From contig JABFSL010000061.1 in assembly GCA_013140605.1 (NCBI GenBank), positions 1-64,000 of the forward strand: 64,000 bases of DNA, given 5' to 3'. Numbering within the stretch: position 1 is the stretch's first letter; each line of letters begins with the position of its first letter. Made by a program: the position numbers and the translations under genes. A model generated the notes under the pieces. It saw only the letters and a program-made list of their open reading frames with translations. It searched no databases and was not told where the DNA came from. The DNA is from Anaerolineales bacterium (GTDB taxonomy: Bacteria > Chloroflexota > Anaerolineae > Anaerolineales > Villigracilaceae). Positions 57,610 through 64,000 of the stretch are shown here, piece by piece.

Positions 57610-58946
57610 GGGACGGTTTGATATATGCGCGCCACACCCATATCCATTGTCTCCGGTGTGATGTCTGTCAGAGGATAGATTCTGCCTTTGGAATCGGTCA
57701 TCGTTATATTCCAGTCGCCAGCAGTGAAAGTATACGATGTGTCAAAATGAAGTGAGACCTGCACGATCGTACGATCTGAAGAAATTTGCACATTGCCCAA
57801 CTCCAATGCCACCCCGCCGGTATTCTGGCCTTGAATGTTATCCCAGCCGCGAAATGCAAGTTTTACATCTCCAGTGGAAACATCCCAAAAGCGGATGGTG
57901 GAAGGCATGAATTGAACATAGCTGGTTTCGAGCGTGGCAATGGTTTGCGAATTGAACCAACGCAAGTATTCATAGTTAATGCCATCGTAAAAACCAAACG
58001 AAGATTTTTGTTCTCCTGTGTGCGAATCCCAAATGCGAATCGCGCCGCTGGCAGTGGCGATCTGCCCGCTGTCTGGCGACCAATCCAGCGCATTCACCGA
58101 GTTGAAATGCGCTTTGATAAATCCTTCGCACTGGTTGTTCGCCACGTTCCACACACAGACCGTGCCTCCGAAATGTCCGGAAGCAATCTGCTTTCCATCC
58201 GGTGACCAGCTCACCTGCATGGCAGGCTGTGAGCGGGCGTCAAACAAACGCACCCACTTATTGGCATCCACCCGCCAGCGGCGCAAACCATATCCCAAAT
58301 CTCCAGTGGAGATCAGGCGCAGTCCATCCGGTGACCATGAAAGATCGAGGGGCGAAACTATAAAATCATCCAGCGCGGCAACAGGTTTTCCAGCATTGAC
58401 ATCGATGACCGATAAGCCGCGTTCCGGAATCGAAAATGTAATCCGCTTGCCATCTGGCGACCAGGCCAGAGCGCCAGAGAAACCGCTCCCATCCGAGTCA
58501 CTGGTGTATTCGTATTGGACATTCCATGAGGCGGCATCCCACACTACGACATGCAGAGGTCCGCTTTCCACGTATTTATTGATGAAACCGCTGACAGCAA
58601 GTTTTTTTCCATCGGGGGAAAATGTGGTTTGATAAACCTCCTCACGCAAAGGCAGACGGTAAATTTCATCCAATGTTTTCAGATCATATAAAATCAATTC
58701 CCTCGAGGTGGCTATTGCAATCAACTTTTCATCCGGGCTGATATCAAAAGATCGGATGAAACCTGGCACTTCCACAACATCCTTCGGCTCGCCTTTGGGC
58801 ATCAGACTGGGGTCGGGAAAATCCTGATAGGATGTGGAAAAGCTTGCAGATGAGATTGAAGGATTGGCAAAATACATGACGCCAATCACCAGGAATATCA
58901 GAACGAACAAAATGGATATTGCTTTAAGATGTGGTTTTGAATTCAA
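57576..58946 (-). CDS. 5' part of a frameshifted WD40-repeat membrane protein
   Basis: A 456-residue frame with TTG start and AGGAGG ribosome binding site. An N-terminal signal or anchor helix (about 9-27) is followed by a WD40-type propeller (about 60-380) with repeats such as LAWSPDGKRITFS, VSWSPDGKQIASG and LDWSPDSGQIATA. The last segment (QVSLHFDTSYTFTAGDWN, then MTDSKGRIYPLTD) is the first half of a DUF5643-type beta domain, continued in the overlapping frame 56491-57609. Read through, the product would have about 818 residues. Probably an extracytoplasmic sensor or binding protein. Confidence 0.78.
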   Translation of the reverse strand: MNSKPHLKAISILFVLIFLVIGVMYFANPSISSASFSTSYQDFPDPSLMPKGEPKDVVEVPGFIRSFDISPDEKLIAIATSRELILYDLKTLDEIYRLPLREEVYQTTFSPDGKKLAVSGFINKYVESGPLHVVVWDAASWNVQYEYTSDSDGSGFSGALAWSPDGKRITFSIPERGLSVIDVNAGKPVAALDDFIVSPLDLSWSPDGLRLISTGDLGYGLRRWRVDANKWVRLFDARSQPAMQVSWSPDGKQIASGHFGGTVCVWNVANNQCEGFIKAHFNSVNALDWSPDSGQIATASGAIRIWDSHTGEQKSSFGFYDGINYEYLRWFNSQTIATLETSYVQFMPSTIRFWDVSTGDVKLAFRGWDNIQGQNTGGVALELGNVQISSDRTIVQVSLHFDTSYTFTAGDWNITMTDSKGRIYPLTDITPETMDMGVARIYQTVPCRKVNASFWT

Positions 58947-59073
58947 GTGAAACCTCCTGACCTTGGAGCATGATACACGGAAAAGATTAATCCCACCCGT
59001 CGCTTCCCCAACGGTTTCCCCACGAAATACGATTGTGCACTTTAAAAGAGATTTTTCGGATTTAATGCGCCCC

Positions 59074-60021
59074 CTACCGAACTTCTGTGATGATTGTTCG
59101 TTTGGCGCCGGCGGATATTAATGCCTGCGCAACAGACTCCGCCCCGGCTTGATCCACCAAAGCGATCATATTGCCGCCCCGTCCGCCGCCGCTTAGTTTT
59201 GCGCCGAGCGCGCCAGCGTTGCGCGCGGCACCCACTAATTTATCCAACTCGGGAGAGGAAACTGTCAGGCTTTGTAATATTGAATGGTTATGATCCATGA
59301 GTTCGCCGAGCAATTCAGGTCTTCCGTGTTCAATGGAGCGGCGCGCGATCAATGCGATCTGCGCGATCTCGTTGAAATAATTTTCGAAATTGGATGTGTC
59401 TCTTAACCACAACAGGCGCACATCGCCAACCGATTCTTTTGTGGGCGCGGAGATGCCTGTATCGCCAACAACAATTGTGAACGGCTTGCCCACTTTGAAC
59501 GTTTCCATTGGTTGTCCCTTTATGAAATAAACAGGCTTGTTATAGGTGATGACGGTGTTGTCAATTCCCGAGGGTGTGCCGTGATGGAGTTTTTCGATCT
59601 CGAAGGCGAGCGTATTAACCTCTTCGTCTAATAGTGGGTGAGAGATGAAAGAGGAAAGAGCACGGATCAATGCAACGGAAACCGCCGCGCCGGAGCCGAG
59701 TCCCGATGCGACGGGAATACTGGAGGTAATGGAGATTTCAACCCCGCCCTCATCCCCAGCCCTTCTCCCGGTGGGAGAAGGGAGTCTAAGCGTAGAAAAA
59801 ACTTTCAGAATAACCGAAGCAATTGGATGGTCGGGGGGAAGCGAATTAAGCTCGGCGTGCAGGTCAATGCCGGGGGCGTGGATAAATATCCCTGCGCGGG
59901 GCGAATCCAAAACTTCGACATCCGCATGAACCTGCGTGACGGGGACGGCCAGCGCGGGGCGGTTGTACACCACCGCGTGTTCGCCAAAGAGGATGATCTT
60001 GCCGGGCGCGGATGATTTCAC
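59074..60021 (-). CDS. mvk: Mevalonate kinase
   Basis: A 315-residue GHMP kinase that phosphorylates mevalonate in isoprenoid synthesis. Motif 1 SSAPGKIILFGEHAVVYNRP (about 2-21), motif 2 PVASGLGSGAAVSVAL (about 103-118) and motif 3 KLSGGGRGGNMIALV (about 275) are intact. It starts with GTG 60021, overlapping the ubiA stop in GTGA; a TTG start at 60057 inside ubiA is less likely. About 18 residues (77-94, LRLPSPTGRRAGDEGGV) are coded by a palindromic repeat of intergenic type. Confidence 0.92.
   Translation of the reverse strand: MKSSAPGKIILFGEHAVVYNRPALAVPVTQVHADVEVLDSPRAGIFIHAPGIDLHAELNSLPPDHPIASVILKVFSTLRLPSPTGRRAGDEGGVEISITSSIPVASGLGSGAAVSVALIRALSSFISHPLLDEEVNTLAFEIEKLHHGTPSGIDNTVITYNKPVYFIKGQPMETFKVGKPFTIVVGDTGISAPTKESVGDVRLLWLRDTSNFENYFNEIAQIALIARRSIEHGRPELLGELMDHNHSILQSLTVSSPELDKLVGAARNAGALGAKLSGGGRGGNMIALVDQAGAESVAQALISAGAKRTIITEVR
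59745..59787. repeat. In-frame CCCTTCTCCC palindrome inside mevalonate kinase
   Basis: CCCTTCTCCC (59760-59769) pairs with GGGAGAAGGG (59773-59782), preceded by CCCTCATCCCCAG. This is a very common intergenic repeat type in Gram-negative and chloroflexal genomes, here translated inside an enzyme. Confidence 0.7.
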
Positions 60022-60890
60022 AGGAGATAAAAGATTGCGATTACAGTGGCTCCCCAAAGGAACATCGCAATTTGGAATGGACGGTCTGATAATAATATTT
60101 CTTCCGGCGCGCCGCCCGCGTGTTTGACTTCGATGAGATAGAGATAACGGAAGATGGTGTAAACCACAAATGGAATGGTCAGCATCATGCTGTGGTTTTC
60201 AGGGACGTTGGGCGCGGAAAATGTATAAAGTGAATAGGCGACGATGGTTGTGCCTGAAACGATCATGATGTATTGATCGAGAAGCGGAAGGGTATAGCCG
60301 TCCAGCACTTTGCGGTGCGAGCCTGCGCCTTGTAGGAGCAGGGCAAGTTCGGCGCGGCGTTTGCCAAAACCGAGGAAAAGGGAAAGCAGGGTCATGACAA
60401 CATATAGCCACGGCGAGAATCGTTCCACTTGAATTAGCGTAACACCAGCGCCGACTCGCAAAACAAAGCCCGCTGAAATCACAAGCACATCAACGATGGG
60501 AATATGCTTAAGCCATTTTGAATAAACCATGATGAGCAAAAAATACAAACCCATCACATACCCAAAAGACGGGGCAAGCAAATAACCAGCCCCAAGTGTG
60601 ACAGCCGCCAATAAAACGCCAGCGGTCCATGCGGCTGGCATGGGAAGTTTTCCCGATGGGATCGGGCGATTCTTCTTTTCAGGGTGTTGACGGTCTGCCT
60701 CAACATCGGCAATGTCGTTGAAAATGTAGACACTGGATGAGATGAGACAAAATAACGCGAAGCCCGCGAGAGTTCGCAGGAAGGAATCGAGAACAAATAA
60801 TTGTTTGTCGAATACGATTGCGGCAAAAATAAAGATGTTTTTTGTCACCCACTGACGCGGCCGCATGGTTTTTAGCAGGGCATTTAACAT
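60018..60890 (-). CDS. UbiA-type polyprenyl-phosphate phosphoribosyltransferase
   Basis: A 290-residue membrane prenyltransferase-fold protein with about nine helices. The first Asp-rich motif is NDIADVEADRQHPEKKNRP (about 58-76), which is the version (N-D-x-x-D-x-x-x-D-x-x-H-P-x-K-x-x-R-P) of decaprenyl-phosphate phosphoribosyltransferases (Rv3806c-like), and the start MRPRQWVTKNIFIFA fits them too. It would make polyprenyl-phospho-5-phosphoribose, the first committed step toward polyprenyl-phospho-arabinose. The ATG follows a TAAAAT box by six bases. Mevalonate kinase is coupled to its 3' end. Confidence 0.87.
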   Translation of the reverse strand: MLNALLKTMRPRQWVTKNIFIFAAIVFDKQLFVLDSFLRTLAGFALFCLISSSVYIFNDIADVEADRQHPEKKNRPIPSGKLPMPAAWTAGVLLAAVTLGAGYLLAPSFGYVMGLYFLLIMVYSKWLKHIPIVDVLVISAGFVLRVGAGVTLIQVERFSPWLYVVMTLLSLFLGFGKRRAELALLLQGAGSHRKVLDGYTLPLLDQYIMIVSGTTIVAYSLYTFSAPNVPENHSMMLTIPFVVYTIFRYLYLIEVKHAGGAPEEILLSDRPFQIAMFLWGATVIAIFYLL

Positions 60891-60896
60891 GGGGAT

Positions 60897-60902
60897 ATTT
60901 TA
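60897..60902 (-). promoter_or_regulatory. -10 box of a leaderless promoter (ubiA-mvk operon)
   Basis: TAAAAT on the minus strand, six bases before the ATG of the UbiA gene. No Shine-Dalgarno sequence and no clear -35 box are seen. Confidence 0.5.
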
Positions 60903-60938
60903 CCTGTATTTGTCACACTGGCGGAGACCTGTCATTAT

Positions 60939-61018
60939 GGCGTCCAAGGTTGTAGCAAAGTCAGCAAAACCTTAACGCGAAATACGCGATTTTGCAACAA
61001 CCGTATTAAGGCGTCCAA
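60939..61018. repeat. Inverted repeat flanked by 9-base direct repeats
   Basis: GGCGTCCAA occurs at 60939-60947 and 61010-61018. Between them GGTTGTAGCAAA (60948-60959) pairs with TTTGCAACAACC (60991-61002) with one mismatch. The right copy lies in the last codons of the GH8 gene. It may be a small insertion with a duplicated target, or the GH8 terminator. Confidence 0.4.
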
Positions 61019-62268
61019 AAATTTCCCGTCATTGCCAGCAGACAAAGCAATGTGACTGAATCTTCGTAATAATCTTCATGCGTATCATGAACTGAATCAT
61101 AAATCGCATTCAACCAATCCTGCTGGGCAGGGTCATTCATGGCGGCTACGCCCATTGGCGCAACAAAAAATGTAGTGAAGTAGTCGCTATTCGGCAATGG
61201 AGAGCCGTTCAATTCGTAGCCTGCCCAAATATTGCGCGGATCATTTTTTGCGCTTGTTTCGATCCAACGTGAAATCTTTTGTACAATGGAACGCGAGGTC
61301 GAATCATCGTAAAGCAAAGCATCCAAGCCAATGCGCCAGGGAACGCGGCCTGCATTGTAGTTATACGCTCCATCTGTTGAATTCTCCAAAAAATAAGGCG
61401 GGGCTGGTTGTGGAAATTGCCCGTTAATCACAATGAAATCTGGAAGCAAGCCAGTTTCCGGGCTGTGATTCGTTTGAATCCCCATCATCACGTTTTGACT
61501 CTGCGCCACAACATCATCCCAAATTAAATTATTGGTCGCTTTTCCAAACGCGCGGAAATTGACCAGCATGAAATCTGACGAGCGCGGTGTGTATTGAGTG
61601 TATTGTGGATCCCCGACATTGACCCAGTCACCCAGCATGGGCAAATGACTTTCAGACCCGATGGTTGATTCTAAAATTCCACCGATCATCTTTTCAGCTT
61701 CCGCCTTGTAGTCCACGCGCCCGGCGCTGCCCCACTGGGCATCGGCCAATAACAGACCGAAGGCAATATCGGCGTCGCCGTCAAACGCGCTGGCATTGCC
61801 TTCAGGGTCGGGCACTTTCCAATCCATCAAGCGCGGGTCAATTTTACTTGGATGTGTCTTTACAAATTCCCACAACCCGTCAAAGATGACCCGCGCCTCA
61901 GGGTCATATCCGGCCATCAGCGGCACGATCATCATGCCGTAGCCTTGTCCCTCTGATACGGTCGTCACACGCGCATCTTCGCTTTTTCCAAACGCCACAC
62001 GATAAAGCGGAAAACCATCTTCAACCAGATATTCCGATTTCCAATAATCATAAAAGGCGCGCACATCCTGATCAAGTTCCTCCTGTGTGCGGGGGTTTGG
62101 CAAAATACCACCCGGCGCATACTCCACATGCTGAGGAAATGGACGCGCATCCAAAGCGATAACACTCTGTTCTGTTGGAACAGGCAATACATTTTGGGTG
62201 GCAGTAACATTGGGCGCACATGCCGCCAGCATAAAAGTCAAGGCAATACTCGGGAACTGTTTTTTCAT
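61006..62268 (-). CDS. Secreted GH8 glycosidase (endoglucanase-like lipoprotein)
   Basis: A 420-residue family 8 glycoside hydrolase. The signal peptide ends in the lipobox FMLAAC (Cys about 17). The catalytic acid Glu is in VTTVSEGQGYGMMIV (about 105), and the Asp block AFDGDADIAFGLLLADAQWG (about 160-180) is also typical. Members cut beta-1,4-glucans, xylan or chitosan outside the cell. AAGGAAA precedes the ATG. Monocistronic. Confidence 0.92.
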   Translation of the reverse strand: MKKQFPSIALTFMLAACAPNVTATQNVLPVPTEQSVIALDARPFPQHVEYAPGGILPNPRTQEELDQDVRAFYDYWKSEYLVEDGFPLYRVAFGKSEDARVTTVSEGQGYGMMIVPLMAGYDPEARVIFDGLWEFVKTHPSKIDPRLMDWKVPDPEGNASAFDGDADIAFGLLLADAQWGSAGRVDYKAEAEKMIGGILESTIGSESHLPMLGDWVNVGDPQYTQYTPRSSDFMLVNFRAFGKATNNLIWDDVVAQSQNVMMGIQTNHSPETGLLPDFIVINGQFPQPAPPYFLENSTDGAYNYNAGRVPWRIGLDALLYDDSTSRSIVQKISRWIETSAKNDPRNIWAGYELNGSPLPNSDYFTTFFVAPMGVAAMNDPAQQDWLNAIYDSVHDTHEDYYEDSVTLLCLLAMTGNFWTP

Positions 62269-62306
62269 GAAGTTTCCAAATTTCCTTTTTATATCATTAC
62301 TCGCAG

Positions 62307-62312
62307 TAAAAT
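62307..62312 (+). promoter_or_regulatory. -10 box of a leaderless promoter (tlyA)
   Basis: TAAAAT six bases before the ATG at 62319, with no Shine-Dalgarno sequence between. Confidence 0.5.
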
Positions 62313-62318
62313 AGAACC

Positions 62319-63146
62319 ATGCCTAAAATTCGATTGGATGTTTTACTGCTGGAACGCGGATTGGCCGAATCGCGCGCGAAGGCGCAAGCCTTGATCATGG
62401 CGGGACAGGTGCGGGTAAACGATCAGGTCGCGCTCAAGCCTGCCACTGCAATTGATCCAAAATCCACGCTGACAGTTGACCACGGTCCGCGCTTCGTCTC
62501 ACGCGGCGGCGAAAAGCTGGATGCGGCGCTGGAGGCTTTTGGCATCAACGTCAAAGATCTTGTGTGTGCCGACGTTGGCGCATCCACAGGCGGATTTACT
62601 GATTGCATGTTACAGCGCGGCGCGGCAAAAGTATACGCCATCGATGTCGGCAAAGGGATTCTGCACTGGAAGCTGCGGAATTATGCGCGCGTCATCGTCA
62701 TGGAAGAAACCAACGCGCGGCATGTTGAGTCACTGCCGGAGAAGGTTTCGTTTGTAACTGTTGATGCTTCTTTTATTTCGTTGAAAATATTATTGCCAGT
62801 AACGAAAAACTGGCTGACTGAAAATGCCCAGCTGCTATGCCTGATCAAACCGCAATTCGAAGCAGGCAAAAAAGATGTCGCGCGCGGCGACGGCGTGATC
62901 CGCGACCCTGAAATCCATAGGCAGGTATTACTGGATGTGCTCGCATTTGCAAAACAGGAAGGCTTTGGTCTGCTGGGATTGATCAAATCGCCTTTGCTGG
63001 GTCCAAAGGGGAATACGGAATTCCTGGTTTGGCTTGATCTTCATGGAGAAGGCAAATCGGTTGAAGAGTTGGTAAATCATGTAATGGAACAGGAGATTGC
63101 GCCGGGCAAAGAACCAGAAAGCCCTCGCAATGACATCAAATTATGA
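62319..63146 (+). CDS. tlyA: TlyA-family rRNA (cytidine-2'-O)-methyltransferase
   Basis: A 275-residue protein with an N-terminal S4 RNA-binding domain (about 1-60: RLDVLLLERGLAESRAKAQ) and a Rossmann-type methyltransferase domain with VCADVGASTGGFTDCMLQRG (SAM-binding, about 84-103) and VTVDASFISLK and IKPQFEAGKKDV. It methylates 16S and 23S rRNA cytidines; the older name hemolysin refers to the same family. Predicted leaderless. Its stop overlaps the next ATG in ATGA. Confidence 0.95.
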   Translation: MPKIRLDVLLLERGLAESRAKAQALIMAGQVRVNDQVALKPATAIDPKSTLTVDHGPRFVSRGGEKLDAALEAFGINVKDLVCADVGASTGGFTDCMLQRGAAKVYAIDVGKGILHWKLRNYARVIVMEETNARHVESLPEKVSFVTVDASFISLKILLPVTKNWLTENAQLLCLIKPQFEAGKKDVARGDGVIRDPEIHRQVLLDVLAFAKQEGFGLLGLIKSPLLGPKGNTEFLVWLDLHGEGKSVEELVNHVMEQEIAPGKEPESPRNDIKL

Positions 63147-63565
63147 ACTGTCCAAAATGCAACACTGACCTGGTAAAAAAATATTATAAAGGCACGATCG
63201 AAGTGGACTCTTGCCCCAACTGCCGCGGCATGTGGCTGGATTCGCTTGAACTGGATAAATTGGAAGACATGATCTTCGACGATGACACGCACAAAGGTTC
63301 ACTGGTGCATTTCCAGTCAAAAACAAATTATCCCTGCCCGCACTGCGGCACAGGGATGGATGAATTCCAATATCGTTTATATGATCTCAAATTGGATTAC
63401 TGCGCCGAAAACAACCACGGCTTCTGGCTGGATGCAGAAGAAGATGAGCGCGTAATGAAGTTCATGCGCCAGCGCGCGGAGGATGTTCAACGCAAAGTGG
63501 ATGCCGAATCCACATGGAAGCAAACGCTAAAGGAAATGCACCTGTTCCTGAAAAAAAGAAAATAA
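63143..63565 (+). CDS. zf-TFIIB-type zinc-ribbon protein
   Basis: A 140-residue cytosolic protein with a zinc-ribbon pair: CPKCNTDL and CPNCRGMWLD (about 3-6 and 24-33) and CPHCGTGMDE and YCAENNHGFWLDAEED further on. The repeated C-x-x-C...W-L-D pattern is that of the zf-TFIIB (DUF) family. The helical, charged C-terminus is without features. Start ATG overlaps the tlyA stop in ATGA, so it is translationally coupled; a role in RNA or ribosome handling is only a guess from that. Confidence 0.85.
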   Translation: MNCPKCNTDLVKKYYKGTIEVDSCPNCRGMWLDSLELDKLEDMIFDDDTHKGSLVHFQSKTNYPCPHCGTGMDEFQYRLYDLKLDYCAENNHGFWLDAEEDERVMKFMRQRAEDVQRKVDAESTWKQTLKEMHLFLKKRK

Positions 63566-63578
63566 CCCGGCGCTCCAG

Positions 63579-64000
63579 TTAGTCATAAAACTCAGGGTTA
63601 TATGGCGAGGTACGCTTGTGTGACTCGCCAAGAATATCATCGATCGTCATATTCTCATGGCGCTTTATCGCGGGGTGATAATGGACATGCACCCGTCTTA
63701 AATTAGGGATTGAGCTGAGCAGTTTCTCCTCCACACGGCTGGCAATCACATTGCCTTTGCGAACGCTGATATCGCCCTCAACGCCAATCGTCAAATTGAT
63801 CACAATGTGCGGCCCAAAACGATGCGCCTGCAATTCCTCCAATTGTTTTACGCCTGATACGGTTTTCAACAAGGCAGCAATACGTTCCGCCAGATCGCGG
63901 TTGGGAACAACCCCCATCAGGTCAGTGGAAGATTCGCGCAAGACAAAGATTCCCGTCCGCATGATCAGGAACGCCACAAATGCGCCAGCAAGCGGATCCA
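63579..64000 (-). CDS. Cation diffusion facilitator transporter (C-terminal part)
   Basis: The coding sequence runs off the right end of the window; about 140 C-terminal residues are seen. The start of the visible part, DPLAGAFVAFLIMRTGIFVL, is the last transmembrane pair of CDF metal exporters, followed by the soluble dimerisation domain (GVKQLEELQAHRFGPHIVIN, ISVRKGNVIASRVEEKL, VHVHYHP). CDF proteins export Zn, Fe, Mn or other divalent ions by proton antiport. The 5' end, its metal site and start lie outside. Confidence 0.85.
   Translation of the reverse strand, partial: DPLAGAFVAFLIMRTGIFVLRESSTDLMGVVPNRDLAERIAALLKTVSGVKQLEELQAHRFGPHIVINLTIGVEGDISVRKGNVIASRVEEKLLSSIPNLRRVHVHYHPAIKRHENMTIDDILGESHKRTSPYNPEFYD

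Noticed and set aside
1-64000. tRNA, rRNA, tmRNA, RNase P RNA and CRISPR arrays
   Set aside because: I looked in the intergenic regions and saw none, but short RNAs cannot be excluded without a covariance search.

Overview
The window looks like a chromosomal segment of a Chloroflexota bacterium, most likely class Anaerolineae. I infer this from gene content and style and did not search any database: SpoVS in an otherwise non-sporulation context, many secreted or lipid-anchored proteins with Thr/Pro-rich (TPTPT-like) linkers, a Ser/Thr kinase fused to a beta-propeller, a lamin-tail-domain surface protein, pdxS/pdxT, a mevalonate kinase, and dense families of small palindromic repeats. No rRNA, tRNA, CRISPR array, transposase or phage gene was recognised.

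Layout. 0-9.3 kb: spoVS, a large surface protein, then pyrF, pyrE, two lipoproteins, a DUF1905/YdeI-like protein, an alpha/beta hydrolase and pyrD, mostly co-directional and partly overlapping (TAATG junctions). 9.3-12.7 kb: a membrane Ser/Thr kinase, a degenerate P-loop protein and a small conserved protein around a strikingly structured intergenic element. 12.7-19.4 kb: catabolism (crotonase, glutamate dehydrogenase, glutaryl-CoA dehydrogenase), a rhodanese lipoprotein interrupted by an in-frame TGA, and oligoendopeptidase F. 19.5-25.9 kb: a DUF5671-like membrane protein, dnaN, and a minus-strand GntR-slipin-SdpI-DUF4177-CPBP unit that contains two near-consensus ParB sites (parS), suggesting a position near the replication origin. 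26-30.6 kb: pdxS-pdxT (pyridoxal phosphate), a GNAT-like protein, a HAD phosphatase and a secreted toroid-like protein. 30.7-37.5 kb: fatty acid desaturase, kbl, an uncharacterised 529-residue protein, a lipid kinase and a GAF-GGDEF cyclase. 37.5-41.6 kb: a DprE2/DprE1-like pair, lipB and a second GGDEF protein. 41.6-49.2 kb: mutL, a divergent HAD nucleotidase, CtpA-type protease, YugP-type protease, a flippase-like protein and a GT-C glycosyltransferase. 49.2-56.4 kb: a DEAD/DEAH helicase carrying an HNH domain, flavodoxin, ChrB-like protein, RsiV-like lipoprotein, MFS transporter and two membrane proteins. 56.4-64 kb: a frameshifted WD40 gene, ubiA-mevalonate kinase, GH8 glucanase, tlyA, a zinc-ribbon protein and the end of a cation diffusion facilitator.

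How genes work together. pyrF, pyrE and pyrD cover three late steps of UMP synthesis. PdxS and PdxT form PLP synthase. The DprE1/DprE2-like pair together with the UbiA protein of the phosphoribosyl-decaprenyl type would make a polyprenyl-phospho-arabinose-like sugar donor; UbiA is translationally coupled to mevalonate kinase, and a GT-C transferase lies elsewhere in the window.

Recurrent signals. (1) Seven genes have a -10 box exactly six bases before the ATG, with no convincing Shine-Dalgarno sequence, the signature of leaderless mRNAs; one palindromic -10 box appears to serve mutL and its divergent neighbour at once. (2) Palindromic or repeated elements of intergenic type sit in frame inside at least five protein genes (the 529-residue gene, lipB, mutL, the helicase gene and mevalonate kinase). 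(3) The rhodanese gene has TGA where relatives as I recall them have a cysteine, followed by a hairpin in the position expected of a bacterial SECIS.
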